Of a stretch of DNA of 64,000 bases, positions 17,943 through 25,605 are shown piece after piece. Position numbers and translations under genes: made by a program. The DNA is from DMER64 sp964542305 (lineage in GTDB: Bacteria; Bacteroidota; Bacteroidia; Bacteroidales; UBA932). The notes below the pieces were generated by a model, which did not search any database, was not told the DNA's origin, and saw nothing but the letters and a program-made list of their open reading frames with translations. Each line of letters starts with the position of its first letter. The stretch's first letter is position 1. The DNA is taken from positions 1 through 64,000 of the forward strand of contig CAZITX010000002.1 of assembly GCA_964542305.1 (NCBI GenBank), in the 5' to 3' direction.

Positions 17943-17973
17943 CTTGTTTTTTCCTTTGTTTTTTATATATTTG
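17943..17973 (+). promoter_or_regulatory. promoter of the aromatic-rich lipoprotein gene
   Basis: CTTG (17943-17946), a 19-base spacer and TATATTTG (17966-17973) match the Bacteroidota promoter pattern with one mismatch in the -33 element. Transcription would start near 17980 and give a leader of about 40 bases containing the strong Shine-Dalgarno at 18008. Confidence 0.6.
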
Positions 17974-18007
17974 GTGCAAAAGTACATAATTTGCTTTAAA
18001 TAAAAAC

Positions 18008-18015
18008 AGGAGGTG
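18008..18015 (+). promoter_or_regulatory. strong Shine-Dalgarno before the aromatic-rich lipoprotein gene
   Basis: AGGAGGTG, four bases before the ATG at 18020, is nearly a full complement of the 16S rRNA 3' end. Most starts in this window lack any such sequence, as is usual in Bacteroidota, so this one stands out and fixes the start codon. Confidence 0.7.
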
Positions 18016-18019
18016 CAAA

Positions 18020-19345
18020 ATGAAAAGGTTTTTTATCCTATTGTTGCCGATCGCCGGCCTACTGGCTGTTTCTTGCAGTAGCGGCTATCAAGTAGCGTCC
18101 TCCAGATATGACGATGCTACCTACTTCAGACCGGACGTTACCGCCCGGGTACACCTGCTTGCCACAGCAGCAGAAGCCGATGAACTGATTAACCAAACCA
18201 TTGAGCAGGCCGGGAAGGAAGGAGCACGAGTGGAAACAGTTTATACAAATCCTGATGGTGTCGTTAATATTGACGTTGAACCGGGAACGACATACCTTAT
18301 CGCGAACCAGAACAACGACACATACGCCCGTAAGTTGAAAATGTTCGATGACCAGGATGAGGATTTTTCCCTGACCATTAACATGAATTTCGGTTACGAC
18401 TACATGTGGTCGGATCCTTATTATATGTCATCCTGGTACAGCCCCTGGCACAGACCCTGGCGCTGGTACAGGCCCTATGCTTACTGGACCCAATGGTACT
18501 GGTATCCTCACAGCTGGTACAATGATTTCTGGTATTATGACTGGTGGTACAATGACTGGTATTATCCTTCCTGGACATATTCCTCTATGTGGTTCGGACC
18601 CGGTTACACCTATTATTACGGATATCCTTACTATCATCATAGCGGTTACGGATCCCCCCACTACCGTTATGACAATGATTCTCCTTACAGGGATAACCGC
18701 AGAGATAATCTCAGGAGGGTGGAACCGCAAAATATGGTTGCTTCAAATTCTACACGCTCGGGAGGTTCTTACAGAAGGGCAAATCCCCAGATAGATCAGA
18801 TTTCCGGGGACCGCACATCCAGGACCCCTGTAAGAGATGATGTAAAACCGGGAGACGAAAGAAGAACTACAAACTACAGAAGAGTGACCGGAACCTCCAA
18901 TTCCGAAGCTGTTTACCGGGATCCTTCTACAAACACAAGGTCCCGGTCTGAAGAAACAACCGGAAATACTTTTTACCGCAGATCTTCCAACCTTTCACAA
19001 ACCACCAACAGGGAAAACAATCGTTCATCAACTACTTCCTCTACTATAAATCCGGGGAATAGTCGCAGTTTTTACCGGGGTAATCAGTCAGGTTCAACAA
19101 GAATAAACAATGATTCCGGTAATTCACGTGTAACACGTTCTTATGGGACAAGTTCCGGGAACCGCTCAAACGTAAGCACCCAGACTCGTTCTTCCAACAG
19201 AAGCAGCTCTTCCTCATCTTATTCCGGAAGCAGAAATACGGGAAGCTCGGGTAGTTCGGGTTCCATGCGTTCTTCCGGCGGGAGTTCAGGGGGCAGCGGA
19301 AGTGTTTCACGCTCCGGATCAAGCGGCGGTTCATACCGCAGATGA
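18020..19345 (+). CDS. lipoprotein with Trp/Tyr-rich segment and Ser/Arg/Gly low-complexity tail
   Basis: I do not recognise a characterised family. The 441-aa protein has a lipoprotein signal (lipidation Cys19), then a folded-looking region with repeated beta-strand patterns (about 30-120). A remarkable aromatic tract covers residues 126-217, where about 42 of 92 residues are Trp or Tyr (for example SWYNDFWYYDWW). The remaining 220 residues are almost only Ser, Arg, Asn, Gly and Thr and should be disordered. Similar Bacteroidota proteins are annotated only as hypothetical. It has an unusually strong Shine-Dalgarno and precedes a FadL-like porin gene by 37 bases. A surface or envelope structural role is a guess. 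Confidence 0.85.
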   Translation: MKRFFILLLPIAGLLAVSCSSGYQVASSRYDDATYFRPDVTARVHLLATAAEADELINQTIEQAGKEGARVETVYTNPDGVVNIDVEPGTTYLIANQNNDTYARKLKMFDDQDEDFSLTINMNFGYDYMWSDPYYMSSWYSPWHRPWRWYRPYAYWTQWYWYPHSWYNDFWYYDWWYNDWYYPSWTYSSMWFGPGYTYYYGYPYYHHSGYGSPHYRYDNDSPYRDNRRDNLRRVEPQNMVASNSTRSGGSYRRANPQIDQISGDRTSRTPVRDDVKPGDERRTTNYRRVTGTSNSEAVYRDPSTNTRSRSEETTGNTFYRRSSNLSQTTNRENNRSSTTSSTINPGNSRSFYRGNQSGSTRINNDSGNSRVTRSYGTSSGNRSNVSTQTRSSNRSSSSSSYSGSRNTGSSGSSGSMRSSGGSSGGSGSVSRSGSSGGSYRR

Positions 19346-19382
19346 TCCTTTTAGTTAAGTTACATATTTGATCCCTTAAAAA

Positions 19383-20900
19383 ATGAAAAAGTATCTGATT
19401 TTGATCGCTTTAGTGTTTCCTATTGCCCTTTCTGGACAAAATGCCTGGGATGCTCTCCGGTATTCACATCTGAATTACCAGGGCACGGCACGTTCCATGG
19501 CTTTGGGTAACGCAGTAACTGCGTTGGGTGGTGATTTCGGTTCCATTATGCAGAATCCGGCAGCATCTGCCGTTTATCCCTATTCGGAAATCACATTTAC
19601 CCCCTCTCTTTCCACGCAATTTTCCCGGGTCAGTTATTTTGGTCAGGAAACCGATGATCGTTATACCCGCGGGGGGGTCTCCAATGTAGGATATGTTGGG
19701 ACCCTGGACCTGTCCAACAGCACGGGACTTATATCCCTTTCCTTTGCGGCAGGTTACAATAAAGTTCAGGATTTTACCATGCGCACCTCCGTCCGCATGA
19801 ACGATGCAGTAACCAGCTGGCTCTCTCCCGTTGCTACCATGACCGACGGGATTCCCTACACAGATCTTGAATCAGGAGACGATTACAATCCCTATTATGA
19901 TTCCAATGCCGCATGGCGGTCCATCCTTGCCTGGGATACATACCTGCTCGATCCACTGCCGGGGACTACGGACCAATACATAGGAGCCACGGAAAACCTG
20001 GACGGAGAAATGATCGTTGTAGGCGGTCCGCTTGATCAACGTTTTATCAAAGAATCCAGGGGGAGCATGGGAGAGTACCTCCTGAACATGGGAGCAAATA
20101 TCGGGAATCGTTTCTTTGCCGCATACAGCCTCAATTTCCGGAATATCTATTACCGGACTTATGAGAAATTCACAGAAACATCACAGAACCCCGAACATTT
20201 TGAAACAGGATTTTCTTCATTCTCACATTCATACGATCAAATCACCACGGGTATCGGGTTTAACATGAAATTCGGTATCATAGCCATTCCATTTAAAAAT
20301 ATGCGCCTGGGAGCCAGTGTTACCTCTCCTACCTGGACGTCCCTGACCGACGAATGGCAGGAATACATGACTGCCGAGTTTTTGGCGGGGAATCAATCTT
20401 CAAGCAGTCCCATCGGAGTTTTTTCGTACAAGGTGCGTACACCCTGGCGTTTTAACGCAGGCCTTGCCTATACTTTTGGAACATTCGGATTGATCAGCAT
20501 AGACTACGAAGGCGTGGATTACAGCACCATGAAACTGGCTACTCGCAACGACAGATGGGCTTTTGAAGATGAAAACGAGCTTATCCGTTACGGATCTGAA
20601 AACACGCGTTTCCTTTTCGCCAATAACATCCGTGCCGGATTGGAGATCCGGATAGCACAAATGGCCATCAGGGGCGGATACAGTTATTACGGCTCTCCCG
20701 AACGCAGTTTTGAACCTACTCACGTTGCATCAGGCGGATTGGGATTCCGCGCAGACCAGTTCTTTGCTGATATGGGAGCATCTTACCGTTTAGGAGAAAC
20801 GGAAGGCTTTTCACTATATGATACGGGAGACGATCAGATACACGGACAAAATACTATGTCCCGCTTCAGACTAATGTTTACTGTAGGGCTCCGTTTCTAA
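19383..20900 (+). CDS. outer-membrane protein of the OmpP1/FadL/TodX type
   Basis: Outer-membrane beta-barrel of 505 aa with a signal peptide (ending near ALSGQ). The early conserved stretch is GTARSMALGNAVTALGGDFGSIMQNPA, quoted here only as its pattern of small residues followed by NPA. This is the mark of the FadL/hemin-receptor-like family that moves hydrophobic compounds across the outer membrane, or of the PorV-related group. The C-terminus RFRLMFTVGLRF ends in Phe, as expected for BAM-inserted barrels. It follows the aromatic-rich lipoprotein gene and is probably in the same transcript. Its last 30 bases overlap convergent wbqC. The substrate is unknown. Confidence 0.85.
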   Translation: MKKYLILIALVFPIALSGQNAWDALRYSHLNYQGTARSMALGNAVTALGGDFGSIMQNPAASAVYPYSEITFTPSLSTQFSRVSYFGQETDDRYTRGGVSNVGYVGTLDLSNSTGLISLSFAAGYNKVQDFTMRTSVRMNDAVTSWLSPVATMTDGIPYTDLESGDDYNPYYDSNAAWRSILAWDTYLLDPLPGTTDQYIGATENLDGEMIVVGGPLDQRFIKESRGSMGEYLLNMGANIGNRFFAAYSLNFRNIYYRTYEKFTETSQNPEHFETGFSSFSHSYDQITTGIGFNMKFGIIAIPFKNMRLGASVTSPTWTSLTDEWQEYMTAEFLAGNQSSSSPIGVFSYKVRTPWRFNAGLAYTFGTFGLISIDYEGVDYSTMKLATRNDRWAFEDENELIRYGSENTRFLFANNIRAGLEIRIAQMAIRGGYSYYGSPERSFEPTHVASGGLGFRADQFFADMGASYRLGETEGFSLYDTGDDQIHGQNTMSRFRLMFTVGLRF

Positions 20901-21479
20901 GGTTTTCCAGGATTCGGGACCTTCATTCATAATTAGATCCAGTATACTTTGCCCGGGCACAAAATTGTGTTTCCGGGCAAAAACCTGGTAATAAGGGACC
21001 GGCTCGTATGCTGGTGGCATTTTGCGAAAATCACATTGTTCATAGGCGGGTCGATAAGAATCAGTAAACGTGATCTCAACGTTAAAGTCCAGTGTTTCCA
21101 GACACCACTTCAAAATAGCCGTGTTATAGTCAAAAAGTGATAACGGTTCTTTCACCCGGTAAAACGGGAGGATCTCATCCCTGTAAAATTCATAATAGGG
21201 AGAAGATCCGTATGCTGATTCTATTGCCAACCAGTGTGTCCTTTGCCAATCTTTTGAAAGATCCAACATTACTTCACTAACAGGCGTTTTCATCCCGTGT
21301 TTGCGAATTACCGGAATGATCAGCCATTGGGGACCGTTAGCCCCGCATATGGAGCAGCGATTCCTCAGCGTTTGTTTCTGATAATGTTCGTGTTGTTCCA
21401 GGACCCATTCTCCCTTTTCGTTAAAAATTGAAAAACAGGCGATTGGTGGCCAATATGCGGTTGTAAAGAAGGCTTTCAC
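20871..21479 (-). CDS. WbqC-like family protein
   Basis: Cytoplasmic protein of 202 aa with the WbqC family pattern: an early TTAYWPPI strand, then HYQKQTLRNRCSI, and WQRTHWLAIESAYGSSPYYEFY in the middle (quoted here as one conserved block). WbqC-like proteins are found near lipopolysaccharide and O-antigen genes, and their reaction is not firmly established. Here the gene directly follows lpxA, with a single base between the lpxA stop and its ATG. That makes it the last member of a lpxD-lpxC-lpxA-wbqC operon and supports an envelope-glycolipid role. Its 3' end overlaps the FadL-like gene by 30 bases. Confidence 0.85.
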   Translation of the reverse strand: MKAFFTTAYWPPIACFSIFNEKGEWVLEQHEHYQKQTLRNRCSICGANGPQWLIIPVIRKHGMKTPVSEVMLDLSKDWQRTHWLAIESAYGSSPYYEFYRDEILPFYRVKEPLSLFDYNTAILKWCLETLDFNVEITFTDSYRPAYEQCDFRKMPPAYEPVPYYQVFARKHNFVPGQSILDLIMNEGPESWKTLETEPYSKH

Positions 21480-21480
21480 T

Positions 21481-22281
21481 TTATTCTTCTTCCATATACT
21501 TCGTCTTGCTGGGGATGATCCCGCGATTGGAAGCCCTTATGAAAGATAGAATGGTATCCCTTTCTTCCGAAGGGTCCAGCACCTCTTCCACTTTGCGGCA
21601 GGCATCACTGATATTTAATCCTATCTGATATATGATCCTGTAAACATCGTGGATCCTTTCTATCTGTTCGGAAGTAAAACCCCTCCTGCGCATTCCTATG
21701 ACGTTTATCCCTCCGTAACAAAGAGGACGTCTTCCTGCAAGTACGTAAGGTGGTACATCTTTTCCTATCATAGACCCGCCCGATATCATGGCGTGTGTTC
21801 CTATACGTGTAAATTGATGTGCAGCAGACGCCCCTCCTATAATCGCATATTCGTCCACATGGGTTTCTCCCGCCAGACCTACATAGGATGTAAGGATCAC
21901 GTTCTGTTTAACATGACAATCATGGGCAATGTGCACATAGCTCATGATCAAACAATTATCATCAATTCTTGTGGTTCCGACGTGACTGGCTGCTGTTCCG
22001 CGATTGATTGTGGCGTATTCTCTTATGGTAACATTGTTGCCAATTTCCACATAAGATACTTCACCTGCAAACTTTAAATCCTGGGGAACAGCACCAATAA
22101 CGGCTCCGGGAAAGATCCGGCAATTGTCGCCTATGGTAACGTAATCCATAATGGTAACATTCGGTCCTATTTGAGTCCCCTGGCCTATCCGGACATGTTC
22201 TCCAATTGTGGTAAAGGGACCCACTTCCACGTTTTTACCCAGCACGGCCTTAGGATGTATTAAATTCATTTTTTGTGACAT
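21481..22281 (-). CDS. lpxA: acyl-ACP--UDP-N-acetylglucosamine O-acyltransferase
   Basis: First enzyme of lipid A synthesis, transferring a 3-hydroxyacyl chain from ACP to UDP-GlcNAc in the cytoplasm. The 266-aa product is a left-handed parallel beta-helix built from hexapeptide repeats (such as VEVGPFTTIGEHVRIGQG, broken by its turns). The catalytic His lies in MSYVHIAHDCHV, and a helical C-terminal domain follows. The length is typical. A second ATG four codons downstream is an alternative start. It lies 6 bases after lpxC with no fabZ between them. Confidence 0.96.
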   Translation of the reverse strand: MSQKMNLIHPKAVLGKNVEVGPFTTIGEHVRIGQGTQIGPNVTIMDYVTIGDNCRIFPGAVIGAVPQDLKFAGEVSYVEIGNNVTIREYATINRGTAASHVGTTRIDDNCLIMSYVHIAHDCHVKQNVILTSYVGLAGETHVDEYAIIGGASAAHQFTRIGTHAMISGGSMIGKDVPPYVLAGRRPLCYGGINVIGMRRRGFTSEQIERIHDVYRIIYQIGLNISDACRKVEEVLDPSEERDTILSFIRASNRGIIPSKTKYMEEE

Positions 22282-22287
22282 GGCATT

Positions 22288-23190
22288 TTATTTCATTTGT
22301 TTTCTTATCAGACCGGCAACAGCCGCATTGGCTGCATGGCCCGGTTTATAAGCCCGGATAGCTGCCCTTATGCGTTTCCCCGCCAACATAAGATCGCCTA
22401 AAAAATCCATGGTTTTATGGCGCGCACATTCGTTGGGGAAGCGTAATCCCGATTCATTTAAATATCCTTTATAAATATCCAACTTGGGTTTGTTGTATAA
22501 TTGCCTTAATAATACAAGGTCTTCAGGGCTGAGTTCTTCTTCAGATATAACCAATGCATTCTCAAGATCTCCGCCTTTAACCAACCCTTTTTTGAAAAGG
22601 TCCAGTATTTCATGCAAAAAAACAAAAGTTCTGCTGGCGGCTATCTCTTGAAAAAAATCTGTTTTTTCAGAATAAATAAACTCCTGTTTACCAAGTATCC
22701 GGGAATTAAAATCAATAATAACATGTACACTAAACTCCCGGGAGGGCGTAATATCTATAATGGTACCTGTTCTTTTATCTGTATAGGTAAAGGGCTCGGA
22801 AATCGTTATGTATTCTCTTTCAGCCTGTTGCTCGGCAAGACCTGTTTCCCTGATCATGTTGGCAAAAGGCAATGCACTTCCATCCAAAACTGGAATTTCT
22901 CCACCCCAAATCTGTACCAGGGCATTGTCTAAGCCCATGCCAAAAAAAGCAGACAACAAATGTTCTGTTGTTCCAATCGTCACTTTATCCTTTGACAACA
23001 CCGTGCTTCTGTTGGTATTTACAACAAAATCTGCCAGTGCTTCAAGGACAGGTTGCCCGGGAATATCCATACGTTGAAAACGGAATCCGTACCCTACAGG
23101 AGCCGGACATATCCTGATGGTTGTCTTTTCTCCTGTATGTAATCCTACACCGGTAAATTCAATATTGTCGAGAATCGTATGTTGTTTCAT
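22288..23190 (-). CDS. lpxC: UDP-3-O-acyl-N-acetylglucosamine deacetylase, not fused to FabZ
   Basis: Zinc-dependent deacetylase, the committed step of lipid A synthesis. Expected residues are visible: Glu76 and His77 in TTEHLLSAF, His258 and Asp262 in ARHKTMDFLGD, and the general His285 in KPGHAAN. The protein is 300 aa and stops right after the LpxC domain (AGLIRKQMK). In Bacteroides and Porphyromonas the homologous gene is a 460-aa LpxC-FabZ fusion. Here the FabZ half is absent and lpxA begins six bases later. The start follows the lpxD stop with no gap. Confidence 0.96.
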   Translation of the reverse strand: MKQHTILDNIEFTGVGLHTGEKTTIRICPAPVGYGFRFQRMDIPGQPVLEALADFVVNTNRSTVLSKDKVTIGTTEHLLSAFFGMGLDNALVQIWGGEIPVLDGSALPFANMIRETGLAEQQAEREYITISEPFTYTDKRTGTIIDITPSREFSVHVIIDFNSRILGKQEFIYSEKTDFFQEIAASRTFVFLHEILDLFKKGLVKGGDLENALVISEEELSPEDLVLLRQLYNKPKLDIYKGYLNESGLRFPNECARHKTMDFLGDLMLAGKRIRAAIRAYKPGHAANAAVAGLIRKQMK

Positions 23191-24177
23191 TTAATCTTTT
23201 ATTCCTGATCTTTTGAAGCGGGCATACGCTCTCATGAATATTTTGTGATCTATGGCGGGCATTCCCAATAAAATACTTCCCTCTCCTTTTACGGGACCAA
23301 TAACCCCGGTTTGTGCTCCCAATTGAGTCCGGGCCGGTATTTGCAAATGTCCCACGATCCCTGCCTGACCGCCTATCATACAATTGGGTCCCAGGTGTGT
23401 AGAACCGGCTATTCCGCTTTGGGCAGCCATAACCGTGTTCTCGCCTACCTCCACATTGTGTGCTATCTGGATCAGGTTGTCCAGTTTAACTCCTTTGCGA
23501 ATAATGGTGGACCCCATGGTAGCTCTGTCTATTACGGTGTTGGCTCCTATCTCCACATTATCTTCTATGATGACATTACCGGTCTGAGGAATTTTTCTGT
23601 ACGTTCCATCCAGTGAAGGAGCAAATCCAAAGCCGTCAGATCCAATCACGGCATTGGCATGTATAATGCAATTCTCACCAATAATACAATCGTCATATAC
23701 TTTTACTCCGGGATAAAGAACAGTCCCCGGACCTATCCGGACATTGTCTCCTATATATACCTGGGGATATATCTGCGCTCCGTTCCCTATTCGTGCACGT
23801 TTCCCAATGTAACTATGCGCACCTATATATACTTTTCTTCCAATGGAAGCTTTCCGGGAAATACTGTGAGGAAATTCCCATCCTTTTTTCTTCTTTTGTG
23901 TTGTAAACATCGCCAATAAAGCGGCTACGGCAGAATAGGCATCATCTACACGGATCAACGTTGCCTTAATTTCTGCAGAGGGCACAAAATCACGGTTTAT
24001 CAGGACAACAGGTGCTTTTGTCCCGTACAGGTATTTTTCATATTTTAAATTTGCCAGGAAACAGGCCGTTCCGGCTTTTCCTTGTTCGATGCGTGCCACT
24101 CCGGTAACAACTACATCACGATCACCAATCACTTCCCCCTTTAAATGATCGGCAATCATTCCGGCTGTCAGTTCCAT
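23191..24177 (-). CDS. lpxD: UDP-3-O-acylglucosamine N-acyltransferase
   Basis: Third lipid A enzyme, adding a 3-hydroxyacyl chain to the amine of UDP-3-O-acyl-glucosamine. The 328-aa protein has the LpxD N-terminal uridine-binding domain (about 1-100, with ACFLANLKYEKYLY). A hexapeptide-repeat beta-helix carries the catalytic His in NLIQIAHNVEVG, and a short helical end follows. It is the first gene of the lpxD-lpxC-lpxA-wbqC operon. It is divergent from nusA across 174 bases, and I found no clear TAnnTTTG box for it on the minus strand. Confidence 0.96.
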   Translation of the reverse strand: MELTAGMIADHLKGEVIGDRDVVVTGVARIEQGKAGTACFLANLKYEKYLYGTKAPVVLINRDFVPSAEIKATLIRVDDAYSAVAALLAMFTTQKKKKGWEFPHSISRKASIGRKVYIGAHSYIGKRARIGNGAQIYPQVYIGDNVRIGPGTVLYPGVKVYDDCIIGENCIIHANAVIGSDGFGFAPSLDGTYRKIPQTGNVIIEDNVEIGANTVIDRATMGSTIIRKGVKLDNLIQIAHNVEVGENTVMAAQSGIAGSTHLGPNCMIGGQAGIVGHLQIPARTQLGAQTGVIGPVKGEGSILLGMPAIDHKIFMRAYARFKRSGIKD

Positions 24178-24217
24178 ATCATTAAATATTTAGGAAATCC
24201 GAGCAAATTTCGTTCCA

Positions 24218-24279
24218 TTTGTGAAATAATGCAAATTACTAAATAAATTTGTTGGAAATCACTAAATTATTTAAATTTG
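24218..24279 (+). promoter_or_regulatory. tandem promoters of nusA-infB
   Basis: TTTG (24248-24251), a 20-base spacer and TAAATTTG (24272-24279) fit the Bacteroidota consensus exactly. A second set lies 28 bases upstream: TTTG (24218-24221), 22 bases and another TAAATTTG (24244-24251). The upstream -7 box contains the downstream -33 box, so the two promoters are interlocked. The downstream one would start RNA near 24285, about 67 bases before the nusA ATG. Confidence 0.7.
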
Positions 24280-24300
24280 CAGCCGATTAGGAACACGTGC

Positions 24301-24324
24301 AAGAGGACCTTGGTCCTCTTTTTT
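24301..24324 (+). terminator. terminator-like hairpin in the nusA leader (putative attenuator)
   Basis: AAGAGGACCTTGGTCCTCTT is a perfect palindrome giving an 8-9 base-pair stem with a tight loop, followed at once by four more T residues (six Ts in a row). It lies about 15 bases after the predicted start site and 27 bases before the nusA ATG, on the same strand. No other gene upstream needs a terminator there. It has the form of an intrinsic terminator inside a leader, which suggests attenuation. Confidence 0.6.
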
Positions 24325-24351
24325 ATTACAAATAAAAAATGAATATCCAAT

Positions 24352-25596
24352 ATGGAAGGATTAAATCTGATAAGTACATTTGCTGAATTCAAGGAATTGA
24401 AGAATATAGACCGCCCCACTATGATGAGCGTTCTGGAAGATGTTTTCCGTTCCCAGCTTATCAAAATGTATGGAAGTGCAGATAATTTCGATGTTATTAT
24501 TAATATTGATAAGGGAGATTTTGAGATCTGGCGTAACCGGGAAGTGGTAGAAGAAGTTGAAGACCCCAATACACAAATTTCCCTGAAAGAAGTATCCAAA
24601 ATTGACGATTCATACGAAGTGGGCGAATCTTATACAGAAGAAGTAAAACTTTCTGAATTCGGTCGCAGGGGCATTCTTACCCTCAGACAAAACCTCGCCG
24701 GCAGGATCATGGACATTGAAAAAGCCAATGTTTATGCCAAATACCTGGACCGTGTAGGAGAAATACTTGTGGGAGAAGTGTACCAGGTATGGAAAAAAGA
24801 AGTGCTGGTTTTGGATGAGGAAGGAAATGAGTTGTTATTGCCTAAATTCGAACAGATCCCCAGTGATTATTTTCGCAAAGGAGATACGGTAAGAGCCGTC
24901 GTCTCGAGCGTTGAAAAGAAAAACAACACTCCCATAATAACATTGTCCCGGACATCGCCCAAATTTTTGGAACGTTTGTTTGAACAGGATGTCCCCGAAA
25001 TTTACGATGGGTTGATAACAATCAAGAAAATTGTCCGGATACCAGGGGAACGTGCCAAGGTTGCCGTTGAATCTTACGACGATCGTATAGATCCTGTAGG
25101 AGCCTGTGTAGGTGTCAAAGGATCCAGGATACACGGAATTGTCAGGGAACTGAGAAACGAAAACATTGACATCATTAACTGGACAACCAATCCCCAGTTA
25201 TTGATCCAAAGGGCACTGAGTCCGGCCAAAATTTCTTCCATTAAGATCAACGAAGAAGACAAACGGGTAGGTGTATACCTTAAACCCAATGAGGTTTCGC
25301 TGGCCATAGGGAAAGGAGGTTCAAACATCAAACTGGCCGGAATGCTCATCGGTTATGAAATTGACGTCTTCCGGGAAGTTGATGAGGACGAGGAAGACGT
25401 TATGCTGGATGAATTTAACGATGAAATCGATCAGTGGATCATTGATTCCCTCAAGCAAATCGGCTGTGATACAGCAAAAAGCGTTCTGGCCATCCCCATT
25501 CCCGAACTTGTCAGACGGGCAGACCTTGAAGAAGAGACAGTGGCGGAAGTGATTCGCATTCTCAGGGCTGAATTTGAAAACGATACAAAAGAATAA
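24352..25596 (+). CDS. nusA: transcription termination/antitermination factor NusA
   Basis: Binds RNA polymerase and RNA to control pausing, termination and antitermination. The 414-aa protein has the N-terminal polymerase-binding domain (about 1-130), an S1 RNA-binding domain (about 135-200) and two KH domains (about 230-345, with VGACVGVKGSRI and SLAIGKGGSNI). A short acidic C-terminal segment follows. The length is typical for Bacteroidota. infB follows after nine bases. In Bacteroides the operon begins with rimP, which is absent here: nusA is first and its promoter and leader are directly upstream. Confidence 0.97.
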   Translation: MEGLNLISTFAEFKELKNIDRPTMMSVLEDVFRSQLIKMYGSADNFDVIINIDKGDFEIWRNREVVEEVEDPNTQISLKEVSKIDDSYEVGESYTEEVKLSEFGRRGILTLRQNLAGRIMDIEKANVYAKYLDRVGEILVGEVYQVWKKEVLVLDEEGNELLLPKFEQIPSDYFRKGDTVRAVVSSVEKKNNTPIITLSRTSPKFLERLFEQDVPEIYDGLITIKKIVRIPGERAKVAVESYDDRIDPVGACVGVKGSRIHGIVRELRNENIDIINWTTNPQLLIQRALSPAKISSIKINEEDKRVGVYLKPNEVSLAIGKGGSNIKLAGMLIGYEIDVFREVDEDEEDVMLDEFNDEIDQWIIDSLKQIGCDTAKSVLAIPIPELVRRADLEEETVAEVIRILRAEFENDTKE

Positions 25597-25600
25597 GGAG
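25595..25600 (+). promoter_or_regulatory. Shine-Dalgarno of infB
   Basis: AAGGAG, overlapping the nusA stop codon and five bases before the infB ATG, is one of only two clear Shine-Dalgarno sequences noticed in the window. It probably supports high or coupled translation of IF-2. Confidence 0.6.
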
Positions 25601-25605
25601 AGTAT

